A stretch of DNA of 13,689 bases, taken from positions 1-13,689 of the forward strand of contig JAKIUS010000004.1 of assembly GCA_021647445.1 (NCBI GenBank), in the 5' to 3' direction. Below are positions 1 through 5,900 of the stretch, piece by piece (positions within the stretch are counted from its first letter, which is position 1; each line of letters starts with the position of its first letter). Under the pieces are notes generated by a model. The model saw nothing but the letters and a program-made list of their open reading frames with translations, did no database searches and was not told the origin of the DNA. Position numbers and translations under genes: made by a program. This DNA comes from Geopsychrobacter sp. (lineage in GTDB: Bacteria; Desulfobacterota; Desulfuromonadia; Desulfuromonadales; Geopsychrobacteraceae).

Positions 1-40
1 CCTTGTAAATAGAGGTTTAAGTTCAATGACAATTGAAATT

Positions 41-3000
41 CTATGCTGTCACCCAGAAGGACTCCATAATCTCTTCTATCTCTAGGGGGAGATATTCTTC
101 CCGTTGAAGACATTTCCGGTAGTTCTGCAGCACCCTAGCGGCCATTGCAGGTTTTCCCGCCTGGACATGCAAATGGTATAGCCCCTGCACCAGATCATGC
201 GCTGTCGGATTGACCAGAAGCGCACCGCTCAAAACCTCTTCAGCATCATGCACACGGTTGTGTGCGGCAAGAATCCCCGCCCACAGATTTGCCGTTTCCA
301 GATAGAGGTTCTCCAACTCAAAACGTGCCGCATCGACGATCTCATTTGACGGGAGGTTGGGCAAAGGCTTTCCCGACCATGCCGCCATTGCCTGATGCAG
401 CTCATTTTCAGCCTGCCACAAGCACTCTTGTTGCGCACTTTTCAGACCCGAAAGAGCGAAACGCCTAAACCGTTGTGCATCAATTTCGACATTTCCCAAC
501 CGGAGAAGACCCCGGTGCAGATAAAGATAAGATTTGACCGGATGCGGGGCGACGAGCGGGGCCAGAACTTTCCGCAAGCGTGACAGCATGGTATCGAAGT
601 TAGAGCGCGCTTTTGCCTCTGGACTCTCCGGCCAGAGCATCACTTGCAGCTGCTCCTGACTCAGGCAGTTTCCGGACGAGACCAGCAGAAGGGCGAGACA
701 TTGCCGCTGAATCGGGCTAAAATTTGCTTCATCGGCAACCTTGCTCCTCTCCATATAAAGTTCAAACCGACCCATCATTCTTATTTCAACGATCGGCAGT
801 GGTGCCTTTGCTCGACTCAGGCAACAATCAAGTCGCTTTCTCGCCAGATCTTGAGCAAAGTCCGCCTGAACGCCCCAATCGACAGCGGCTTGCAAAACCA
901 CCTGCACAATTTCGGGCAGCCAGCCGAAAAAATATCCAAAGTTGTGACGTTTCATCTGTGTCAGCGCAACAGAGAGATCCTCCTTGGCCTCATCTTCACG
1001 CCCCATTTTCATAAAGAGAAAAGCGCGATTAAAATGAACGGCAGCAAGCAAGTGGTCTTCTTGCATAACCATCACAATTTCACGCGCGTCATTAAAGAAA
1101 TTTTGAGCCACAGAATAGTCGCCGATAAGAGTATAGGTGGTTCCTAATATATGCAAATTCAACGCATCGAACCTACCGCTGCCGACCTCAACCCGCAACC
1201 TGCGAGATTTTTCCGCAGCTGCGATGGCGGCTGCGCGATTACCCTCAACCGCTTCAACAAGTGCCAGAAAATGTAAAATCTGGCTACGTTGATGCGGGAT
1301 AGCTCCAGCCCCCCTTGTCTGCAATCCGGTTTCGATTGTCTTTCTTGCCTCGAGATATTGCCCTCCAGCCAACTGCAAATTGATATCGTAGATAGCCAGA
1401 AATGGCGCGATGACGCTGAGCGCTGTCAAACTTTTACCTGCAGAGTTAAGCAGCCACTCTTTTTTCCGTTGATAATTTCCAAAATCACCCGTCATGATTA
1501 ACACACTGATCTGGGCAACAAGCAAACCTAGCTTGTGTTCCAGACTGACACGAGGGCTACCGAGAAGCGGCAATGACAATTCCATTTCCTCATGAAACGC
1601 ATGCCAGTTGCCGACAAAAGAATAACGATAACAATTAACAATACGTAACGGAGCAAGATAATTCGGCAGGTCTAGATTTTCGGCTGTATCAAGAGCTATT
1701 TTTGAATAAAACTCTATCTTGCCGGCATCAAATTCAAAAAAACAGTAGCCACCTGCTATCGCATTGGCAAAACGCATCAAGGGAATTTGATCAAGTCCGT
1801 CTTGCTGAACAAGGAACAATTCTTCTAGTCGTAGCAGATGAGGTCGACCTAAATTGTGCCGACCATCGACATACAGATGGTAATGGATAAATTGTGCCAG
1901 AACGAGCATTTCCCCCCATTCATCACCCTGAGCTAAAAACACGGTTCTGGCTTTTTCGTAAAATTGATAACTTAGGTTGGGATCCGTATTAAGGCTTAAG
2001 ATACCGGAGTACAGACAGAGCCAGGCGCTGTCATCTGTAACATCCTGAGGAATCTGCCTCAACATTACAGCAAGTGTCGCGGTCTGATTTATGGCAATCA
2101 GCCCCATCCCAACTTGGCGCAACACCTGCTCAGCTGTCGCAAAATCTTCTGCTTGCAGAAAATACTTAATGGCTTGCACATATTCTTTCCTGCCTACGTA
2201 ATAGCCGCCAATTCTATGCAATAATTCATGTTTATCTTCAAGCGACATAAAATCAGGCACCTTTTTCAAAAGAGCTTCCCTAAAGAGGGCGTGAAAAATG
2301 AAAATGTCTAATTCTCCGCCGAGCTGCCGGACAAAAAGATTTTTTTCAACCAAACCTCTTAACGATTTCCCAATTTTTTTATCACCAGTAATAATTTCTG
2401 CTAACTGAAGAGGAATTTCCTCCATCAGAGCAAGTCTCGCCAAACGGCCGATCAAACTATTTTCAAAAGTGCTGAATGTCTCCTGCTCAAAAAAACCACT
2501 GATCTCATCTGTATTTGTCAACTTGCCGATATTCATCAACTTTGGGGTTTTATTTTCCTTCTGATGCCTCATCCGCTCACCAAGCAAAAGAAGTGCCGCA
2601 AGCCAACCAAGAGAGATATCAGCCAACGAATTTACTTCACTTTTTGACACAGGAACTTGAAGATACTCATTGAACAAGCGCGCAATTTCCGTTTTTGTAA
2701 GCAATAATGAATCGTTTGTGATGGATAAAGACGTTGTTGTCGGCAGGCCTATTCCATGTCTAGAAATGAGTAAAAATTTCATCATTGGCGGGCTGAATTC
2801 TATTAATTTTGTCAAGACAGAATTGGCGGCAGAGCTATTTCCTATGAGATGAAGGTCATCAAAGGCAAAAACACACGGATCTTGTAGCTTGTCAGAAATT
2901 TCTGCAGTCAATGCATGTAGTAATGGAGGAAGGTTCTCTTGCGATATCCCCCCAGAAGCGACCATCTGGTCATAAAATGCCGTGTCGAATTCAGGATGTT

Positions 3001-3271
3001 TTCTTTTGAGTCCCGATAGCAGTGCGGCGAGGAAGAAGACAGGATCGGCATCTTCTTTGGTAATCTGATACCAGACAAAAGGAAGTCGCAAATGCTCGAG
3101 AATTTGCGCAGCAAAAATTGTTTTTCCTTGTCCAGCCTGAGCTTGGACAAGAATAACCTTCTCATCATCTAGGCCTTGTCCGGATAACTTGTTGAGCAAA
3201 TTGTCCCGAGAGAGAAAACTCTCTGGGCTAACGGTTGGGGCAATAAACTTGTTGTCCTGTGCAAAATTCAT
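41..3271 (-). CDS. STAND ATPase-TPR-BTAD transcriptional regulator
   Basis: Large signal-transducing regulator of about 1076 residues, probably an ATP-dependent transcription activator; its target genes are unknown. Seen: a MalT/LuxR-like STAND NTPase at the N-terminus with Walker A AGQGKT (about 46-51) and Walker B VFAFDDLHL (about 134-142). A long helical TPR-like middle follows (roughly 340-800). Then comes an OmpR-type winged helix (about 825-925, with an LWPESPEAKARSNF-type segment) and a BTAD helical domain to the end. AfsR-type regulators usually have the winged helix and BTAD at the N-terminus; here they are C-terminal. The ATG at 3271 was chosen because GGGAG lies 8 bases upstream; the ATG at 3289 (AAGGG, 9 bases) is a fair alternative. 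The longer reading from TTG 3379 starts inside the leader terminator and is unlikely. The leader carries a cyclic-dinucleotide riboswitch and terminator. The coding sequence is visibly more AT-rich around 2150-3000 than its neighbours. Confidence 0.88.
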   Translation of the reverse strand: MNFAQDNKFIAPTVSPESFLSRDNLLNKLSGQGLDDEKVILVQAQAGQGKTIFAAQILEHLRLPFVWYQITKEDADPVFFLAALLSGLKRKHPEFDTAFYDQMVASGGISQENLPPLLHALTAEISDKLQDPCVFAFDDLHLIGNSSAANSVLTKLIEFSPPMMKFLLISRHGIGLPTTTSLSITNDSLLLTKTEIARLFNEYLQVPVSKSEVNSLADISLGWLAALLLLGERMRHQKENKTPKLMNIGKLTNTDEISGFFEQETFSTFENSLIGRLARLALMEEIPLQLAEIITGDKKIGKSLRGLVEKNLFVRQLGGELDIFIFHALFREALLKKVPDFMSLEDKHELLHRIGGYYVGRKEYVQAIKYFLQAEDFATAEQVLRQVGMGLIAINQTATLAVMLRQIPQDVTDDSAWLCLYSGILSLNTDPNLSYQFYEKARTVFLAQGDEWGEMLVLAQFIHYHLYVDGRHNLGRPHLLRLEELFLVQQDGLDQIPLMRFANAIAGGYCFFEFDAGKIEFYSKIALDTAENLDLPNYLAPLRIVNCYRYSFVGNWHAFHEEMELSLPLLGSPRVSLEHKLGLLVAQISVLIMTGDFGNYQRKKEWLLNSAGKSLTALSVIAPFLAIYDINLQLAGGQYLEARKTIETGLQTRGAGAIPHQRSQILHFLALVEAVEGNRAAAIAAAEKSRRLRVEVGSGRFDALNLHILGTTYTLIGDYSVAQNFFNDAREIVMVMQEDHLLAAVHFNRAFLFMKMGREDEAKEDLSVALTQMKRHNFGYFFGWLPEIVQVVLQAAVDWGVQADFAQDLARKRLDCCLSRAKAPLPIVEIRMMGRFELYMERSKVADEANFSPIQRQCLALLLVSSGNCLSQEQLQVMLWPESPEAKARSNFDTMLSRLRKVLAPLVAPHPVKSYLYLHRGLLRLGNVEIDAQRFRRFALSGLKSAQQECLWQAENELHQAMAAWSGKPLPNLPSNEIVDAARFELENLYLETANLWAGILAAHNRVHDAEEVLSGALLVNPTAHDLVQGLYHLHVQAGKPAMAARVLQNYRKCLQREEYLPLEIEEIMESFWVTA

Positions 3272-3353
3272 TGTTTTTGCTCCCGGCATTGTGGTCATCC
3301 CTTGCACTGGGGAATTTACGGCAAAAGAGAACACGGCACGCTGAACCGAACAT

Positions 3354-3386
3354 AAAAAAACCTGCCTAAGCTTACGCAAAGACAGG
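3354..3386 (-). terminator. Intrinsic terminator: riboswitch expression platform
   Basis: Read on the minus strand, a hairpin (3386-3361) has arms CCTGTCT and AGGCAGG, an internal TT/TT mismatch, a GC/GC inner stem and a GTAA loop. It is followed directly by seven Ts (3360-3354). It lies between the GEMM aptamer and the first plausible start codons of the large regulator, so it is best read as the regulated terminator. Its CTTTGCG (3381-3375) is exactly complementary to the conserved CGCAAAG of the aptamer (3491-3485), offering an alternative antiterminator pairing. Confidence 0.8.
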
Positions 3387-3437
3387 TGTCAGCATCCCCC
3401 TCAGAATGATTTTTACTTGGGAAATATCGACGCTATC

Positions 3438-3524
3438 TTCGGCAGTCTGGCAACCCACAAATTTTATACAATTTGGGCCCATGACTTTGCGCTAGAGGAT
3501 CACTCCTCTTTTGCTCTTATCGAA
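3438..3524 (-). promoter_or_regulatory. GEMM-I cyclic-dinucleotide riboswitch, A20 (cGAMP-type) variant
   Basis: The aptamer fits GEMM-I closely. P1 is TTCG/CGAA (3524-3521 with 3441-3438). After AAGA comes GC-AAA, then stem AGAGGA, GNRA loop GTGA and TCCTCT, then AGC-GCAAAG, equivalent to the GACGCAAAG hallmark. The P3 base GTC-A-TGG pairs with CCA-GAC, co-varying with the usual GCC-A-CGG/CCG-GGU, and is followed by TGCC, which contains the C92 equivalent at 3442. A18 and A47 equivalents are present. The G20 equivalent is A (3515). From published work on Geobacter GEMM-Ib riboswitches, A20 goes with recognition of 3',3'-cGAMP instead of, or in addition to, c-di-GMP. The assignment as GEMM-I is strong; ligand choice is inferred from this base alone. 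Confidence 0.88.
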
Positions 3525-3546
3525 CAGCGTTATATAATTAATGAGA

Positions 3547-3576
3547 AGAATAGAGCGGGGACCAAAAGCGAGTCAA
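3547..3576 (-). promoter_or_regulatory. Sigma70-like promoter of the riboswitch-regulator unit
   Basis: On the minus strand a -35 box TTGACT (3576-3571) is separated by 18 bases from a -10 box TATTCT (3552-3547). The expected start near 3540 would put the transcript about 16 bases ahead of the first P1 base of the GEMM aptamer, a sensible geometry. It also places the promoter between the queF stop codon and the leader, so the regulator can be transcribed independently of queF. Confidence 0.55.
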
Positions 3577-3648
3577 GCTTTTAATAATACGTCAAACAAG
3601 TAAAAACCGACCCAACCTCCTGAACTATAGCAATAATGCCGCAGCAAC

Positions 3649-4470
3649 CTACTGCCGCACCAGGCGTAACAGGCGCGGCTCGCGCGCACAATTGGTGCGA
3701 AAGGGGTTGATATCCAAGCCGCCACGGCGGGTATACCAGGCTTGCACACTGAGTTCTTGCGGCTGACAATAACGCTTGATATCAACAAAGATCCGTTCGA
3801 CGCACTGTTCGTGGAATTCGTTGTGCTGACGGAATGAAATCAGATAACGCAGCAAGGCTTCGCGGTCGATCCTGGCCCCGCGATATTCGATGAGGACCGA
3901 GCCCCAGTCGGGCTGATTGGTGACCAAGCAGTTGCTCTTGAGCAGATGACTGTGCAGAATTTCAGCGACCGGACTATCGGCATCGGCCTTCAACCCGGCG
4001 GGTTGTAGTTGATAGTTATCGAGCGGCAAATCGAGGTCATCCAGACAGTCGCCCGGCAAGACTGAGAGACGCGGTTCGGCGTCATCGAGTGTCATCAGTT
4101 CAACCCCGACCGGCCTGCCGCTGGCGACGGAAAGATCCGTCACCAGGGTCTGTTGCATGACAGTCCAACTATTAAGCGCGGTCTGGTTGAAGGAGTTCAG
4201 ATAGAGTTTGAACGACTTCGATTCGATCAAAAAGGGCGACTCGCAGTCAAAGAAGAAACGCGCCATGGCAACCTGCGGCAGCCCCCGGCTATTCAGCCAG
4301 GAGAGCTCATAGCCGTTCCAGAGATCGGTGCCGGAAAAAGGCAGGGGTTTCGACACGCCGATTTCGGTGCGCTTGAGTTGGCGCGGAAAAGGACACAGCA
4401 GTGTCGGATCATACTGCGAAACATAGGCGGTCGCTTTGCCAAGGGGGATATGCTGGCTGTAGTCGTTCAA
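3649..4470 (-). CDS. queF: NADPH-dependent 7-cyano-7-deazaguanine reductase (QueF)
   Basis: Reduces preQ0 to preQ1 with NADPH in queuosine tRNA-modification biosynthesis, in the cytoplasm. The protein is collinear with the long, unimodular E. coli-type QueF. Seen: the QueF motif [15 protein letters not shown] in the first half, the catalytic-cysteine segment [16 protein letters not shown], the [13 protein letters not shown] segment, and the C-terminal [12 protein letters not shown]. No in-frame ATG lies near the expected N-terminus. The best start is TTG at 4470 ([12 protein letters not shown], about 273 residues; E. coli has 282) with only a weak purine-rich AGAAGAAG upstream. An in-frame extension to 4569 translates to non-conserved sequence and was not used. 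The CBS-domain gene ends 95 bases upstream. No preQ1 riboswitch was recognised there. Confidence 0.93.
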   Translation of the reverse strand: MNDYSQHIPLGKATAYVSQYDPTLLCPFPRQLKRTEIGVSKPLPFSGTDLWNGYELSWLNSRGLPQVAMARFFFDCESPFLIESKSFKLYLNSFNQTALNSWTVMQQTLVTDLSVASGRPVGVELMTLDDAEPRLSVLPGDCLDDLDLPLDNYQLQPAGLKADADSPVAEILHSHLLKSNCLVTNQPDWGSVLIEYRGARIDREALLRYLISFRQHNEFHEQCVERIFVDIKRYCQPQELSVQAWYTRRGGLDINPFRTNCAREPRLLRLVRQ

Positions 4471-4565
4471 GGCACTTCTTCTTTCATTTAACGGATTAGA
4501 AGTGCGCAGTTTCCGCCACCTGGCAACGCTTGTCAACCGGGTCCCTCTTCCCTGAAGCGAAAGCC

Positions 4566-5000
4566 TCAACCACCCCGGATGTAATTTTCCAGCTGTCCGA
4601 TAATAAATTCTTTCTCGGCGATGCTCGCCTTGACCAGATCACCGATTGAAATCAGCCCGACCAACTTTTCACCATCAAAAACCGGCAGATGGCGACAACG
4701 TTTTTCGGTCACCACCGCCATACATTCTTCGACTGTTTGCTCTGGACGCGCATAACAAACATTCGCTGGCATAATCGCCCGCACCTTGGTCAAGGGGGAG
4801 GAGAGCCCGTGCAAAATCACCTTACGGGCATAATCACGCTCCGAGAGCATTCCGACTAACTCTCCAGCCTCCATCACCATGAGTGCGCCAATATTTTCAC
4901 GAGCCATCAAGTCGAGGGCATTCAACACCGTATCTTCGGCCTCGATGCTCAACATGCTATCGCCCTTGGTACGTAAAACATCCCTGACTGTCTTTATCAT
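4566..5000 (-). CDS. Two-CBS-domain protein
   Basis: A 144-residue protein made almost entirely of two CBS motifs, which pair into a Bateman module that usually binds adenosine nucleotides or related ligands. Motif 1 spans about residues 8-65 (ending [12 protein letters not shown]) and motif 2 about 75-135 ([24 protein letters not shown]). The S-x-x-D pattern at the end of each motif (SERD, SIGD) is the usual ribose/phosphate-contacting element. There is no fused enzyme or membrane domain, so it is a stand-alone regulatory module whose partner is unknown. The start is well supported by AAGGAG six bases before ATG 5000. It could be cotranscribed with queF, but no functional link is evident. 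Confidence 0.9.
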   Translation of the reverse strand: MIKTVRDVLRTKGDSMLSIEAEDTVLNALDLMARENIGALMVMEAGELVGMLSERDYARKVILHGLSSPLTKVRAIMPANVCYARPEQTVEECMAVVTEKRCRHLPVFDGEKLVGLISIGDLVKASIAEKEFIIGQLENYIRGG

Positions 5001-5040
5001 GGCTGACTCCTTTTGGTTGGCAACATTTCAATTTAATTAG

Positions 5041-5068
5041 AGCTTATCGAAGGGAAGAGGCTTGTCAA
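5041..5068 (-). promoter_or_regulatory. Sigma70-like promoter of the CBS gene
   Basis: A perfect -35 TTGACA (5068-5063 on the minus strand) is followed after 16 bases by TAAGCT (5046-5041), a moderate -10 match. This predicts a start near 5034 and a leader of about 34 bases before the CBS-protein ATG at 5000. Confidence 0.5.
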
Positions 5069-5135
5069 CGTCAGCGCAACGACTAAAAGTCAATGCTTAT
5101 GAACCACTTGAAAAAGACTGAAAAAATCAAGCGCC

Positions 5136-5215
5136 CGTCATTCCCGCGTAGGCGGGAATCCAAAAGTTACCGGGGACGGCTCAAAAGCTGGATCCCCGTT
5201 TTCACGGGGATGACG
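5136..5215. repeat. 80-bp inverted-repeat intergenic element
   Basis: The ends are inverted copies: CGTCATTCCCGCG at the left and CACGGGGATGACG at the right, with GGGAATCC and GGATCCCC further in. Each arm also folds on itself (TTCCCGC/GCGGGAA at the left, ATCCCCGT/ACGGGGAT at the right). This is the general form of the widespread CGTCATTCCCGCG-type palindromic repeats (REP/MITE-like) found between genes in many proteobacteria. It lies between two divergent genes, with no coding capacity. Confidence 0.7.
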
Positions 5216-5450
5216 ACCCGCTAAAGTCGACCATACTTATTTACAATTTTCACTTGCCTTTAAAGACCCCTTTATGATATTGAGAATCAACTTTAGAATT
5301 CCGTGTAGGAGTTGGACACATAAAAGCACAGGTTGTCTGATGGTTTGGAACCACTTCGATCCTGTTGATCAGAGTGGTTTTGTTTTATGTCCGACGCCCC
5401 TGCACGGCACCGGTCCCCAACAAGAACCGGGGATGCAAAGGAGTAGTAAG
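5216..5450 (+). other. Long leader region of the cold-shock gene
   Basis: No gene is seen in this 235-base stretch. A weak promoter may lie at 5254-5280, where TATGAT (5273-5278) serves as a -10 without a good -35. A start near 5285 would give a leader of about 165 bases, similar in length to the E. coli cspA leader. The leader holds a terminator-like hairpin (5349-5387) and, close to the ribosome binding site, two mutually exclusive small stems: CCGGT/ACCGG (5410-5414 with 5426-5430) and TCCCC/GGGGA (5414-5418 with 5429-5433). Confidence 0.45.
5349..5387 (+). terminator. Terminator-like hairpin in the csp leader (possible attenuator)
   Basis: AACCACT (5349-5355) pairs with AGTGGTT (5373-5379). 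An inner GATC/GATC stem closes a CTGTT loop after one wobble and one mismatch, giving a 13-step stem with a 5-base loop. The T-rich TTGTTTT follows at once. It sits about 65 bases upstream of the cold-shock gene. It could end a short upstream transcript or act as an attenuator or antiterminator target. Confidence 0.6.
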
Positions 5451-5651
5451 ATGGCTGAAGGTACAGTAAAATGGTTTAACGATTCCAAAGGCTTCGGATT
5501 TATCGAGCAAGAAGGGGGCGCCGATGTCTTTGCCCATTTTTCCGCTATCCAGAGCGAAGGCTTCAAGTCTCTCGCCGAGGGCGAACGCGTCACTTTTGAC
5601 GTCGTTGAAGGCGGCAAGGGTCCTCAAGCTGCAAATATTCAAAAAGCCTGA
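5451..5651 (+). CDS. CspA-family cold-shock protein
   Basis: Small single-domain nucleic-acid-binding protein (66 residues) that binds single-stranded RNA and DNA and typically acts as an RNA chaperone. The sequence starts [18 protein letters not shown] and carries both RNA-binding motifs: RNP1 KGFGFI (about 13-18) and RNP2 VFAHF (about 27-31, where most family members have VFVHF). The end [14 protein letters not shown] is typical. ATG 5451 was chosen because AAAGGAG lies just upstream and it gives the canonical N-terminus. The frame stays open upstream, but that extension has no family similarity. The gene is followed by a strong terminator, so it is probably monocistronic. The structured leader suggests post-transcriptional control. 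Confidence 0.95.
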   Translation: MAEGTVKWFNDSKGFGFIEQEGGADVFAHFSAIQSEGFKSLAEGERVTFDVVEGGKGPQAANIQKA

Positions 5652-5676
5652 GTCAGACCTCAAAACAGCATGATAC

Positions 5677-5713
5677 AAAAAGGGCCGGGTTTTACCTGGC
5701 CCTTTTTCTTTTT
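5677..5713 (+). terminator. Rho-independent terminator of the csp gene
   Basis: AAAAAGGGCC pairs with GGCCCTTTTT, extended by GGG/CCT (one G-T wobble), with a TTTTA loop (5677-5707), followed by CTTTTT. The A-rich left arm makes it potentially active in both directions. It begins 25 bases after the csp stop codon. Confidence 0.9.
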
Positions 5714-5724
5714 AGGGATATCAA

Positions 5725-5886
5725 GCAGCCTGTCTGACTATCCATGAACTGGCTGCAAATCCGTCTGTTTGGTCCAAATTTCAGCTCCTTTTCGACCAAT
5801 AGCTATGGCTATTAGTCTCAAATGAGCTGAAATCTGACCTCAAACAACCAAATTTTCGCTTCAGTCCTGATAGTCTGACAGGCTGC
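5725..5886. repeat. 162-bp imperfect palindromic element (MITE-like)
   Basis: Terminal inverted repeats of 18 bases with one mismatch: GCAGCCTGTCTGACTATC at 5725-5742 and GATAGTCTGACAGGCTGC at 5869-5886. Inside them ATTTCAGCTC (5778-5787) pairs with GAGCTGAAAT (5824-5833), and AATAGC (5798-5803) with GCTATT (5808-5813) around a TATG loop. The symmetry therefore runs through the whole element to its centre. No open reading frame fits inside. It could be a non-autonomous mobile element or a long structured RNA segment in the leader of the MFS gene. No clear target-site duplication was seen. Confidence 0.65.
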
Positions 5887-5900
5887 AAGGTAAATTGTCG

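Noticed and set aside
21..39. TTCAAT/ATTGAA hairpin after the regulator stop as a terminator.
   Set aside because: The stem is only six AT-rich pairs with no T tract on the minus strand; support is too weak.
644..1147. 167-codon open frame on the plus strand inside the regulator gene.
   Set aside because: It lies opposite the TPR and winged-helix coding sequence and shows no domain or ribosome binding site.
3351..3353. ATG directly after the T tract on the minus strand.
   Set aside because: It is out of frame with the regulator, has no ribosome binding site, and opens only a short frame.
3272..3379. N-terminal extension of the large regulator to TTG 3379 (36 extra residues).
   Set aside because: It would begin inside the leader terminator hairpin and run through its T tract; the extra residues look non-coding, and better starts with Shine-Dalgarno sequences exist at 3289 and 3271.
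4471..4565. Possible preQ1 riboswitch upstream of queF.
   Set aside because: No C-rich preQ1-I pseudoknot pattern or other known preQ1 motif could be found in this short gap.
5274..5450. Upstream extension of the cold-shock protein to 125 residues.
   Set aside because: The frame is open by chance across the leader hairpin; family members start at MAEGTVKWF, and AAAGGAG precedes that ATG.
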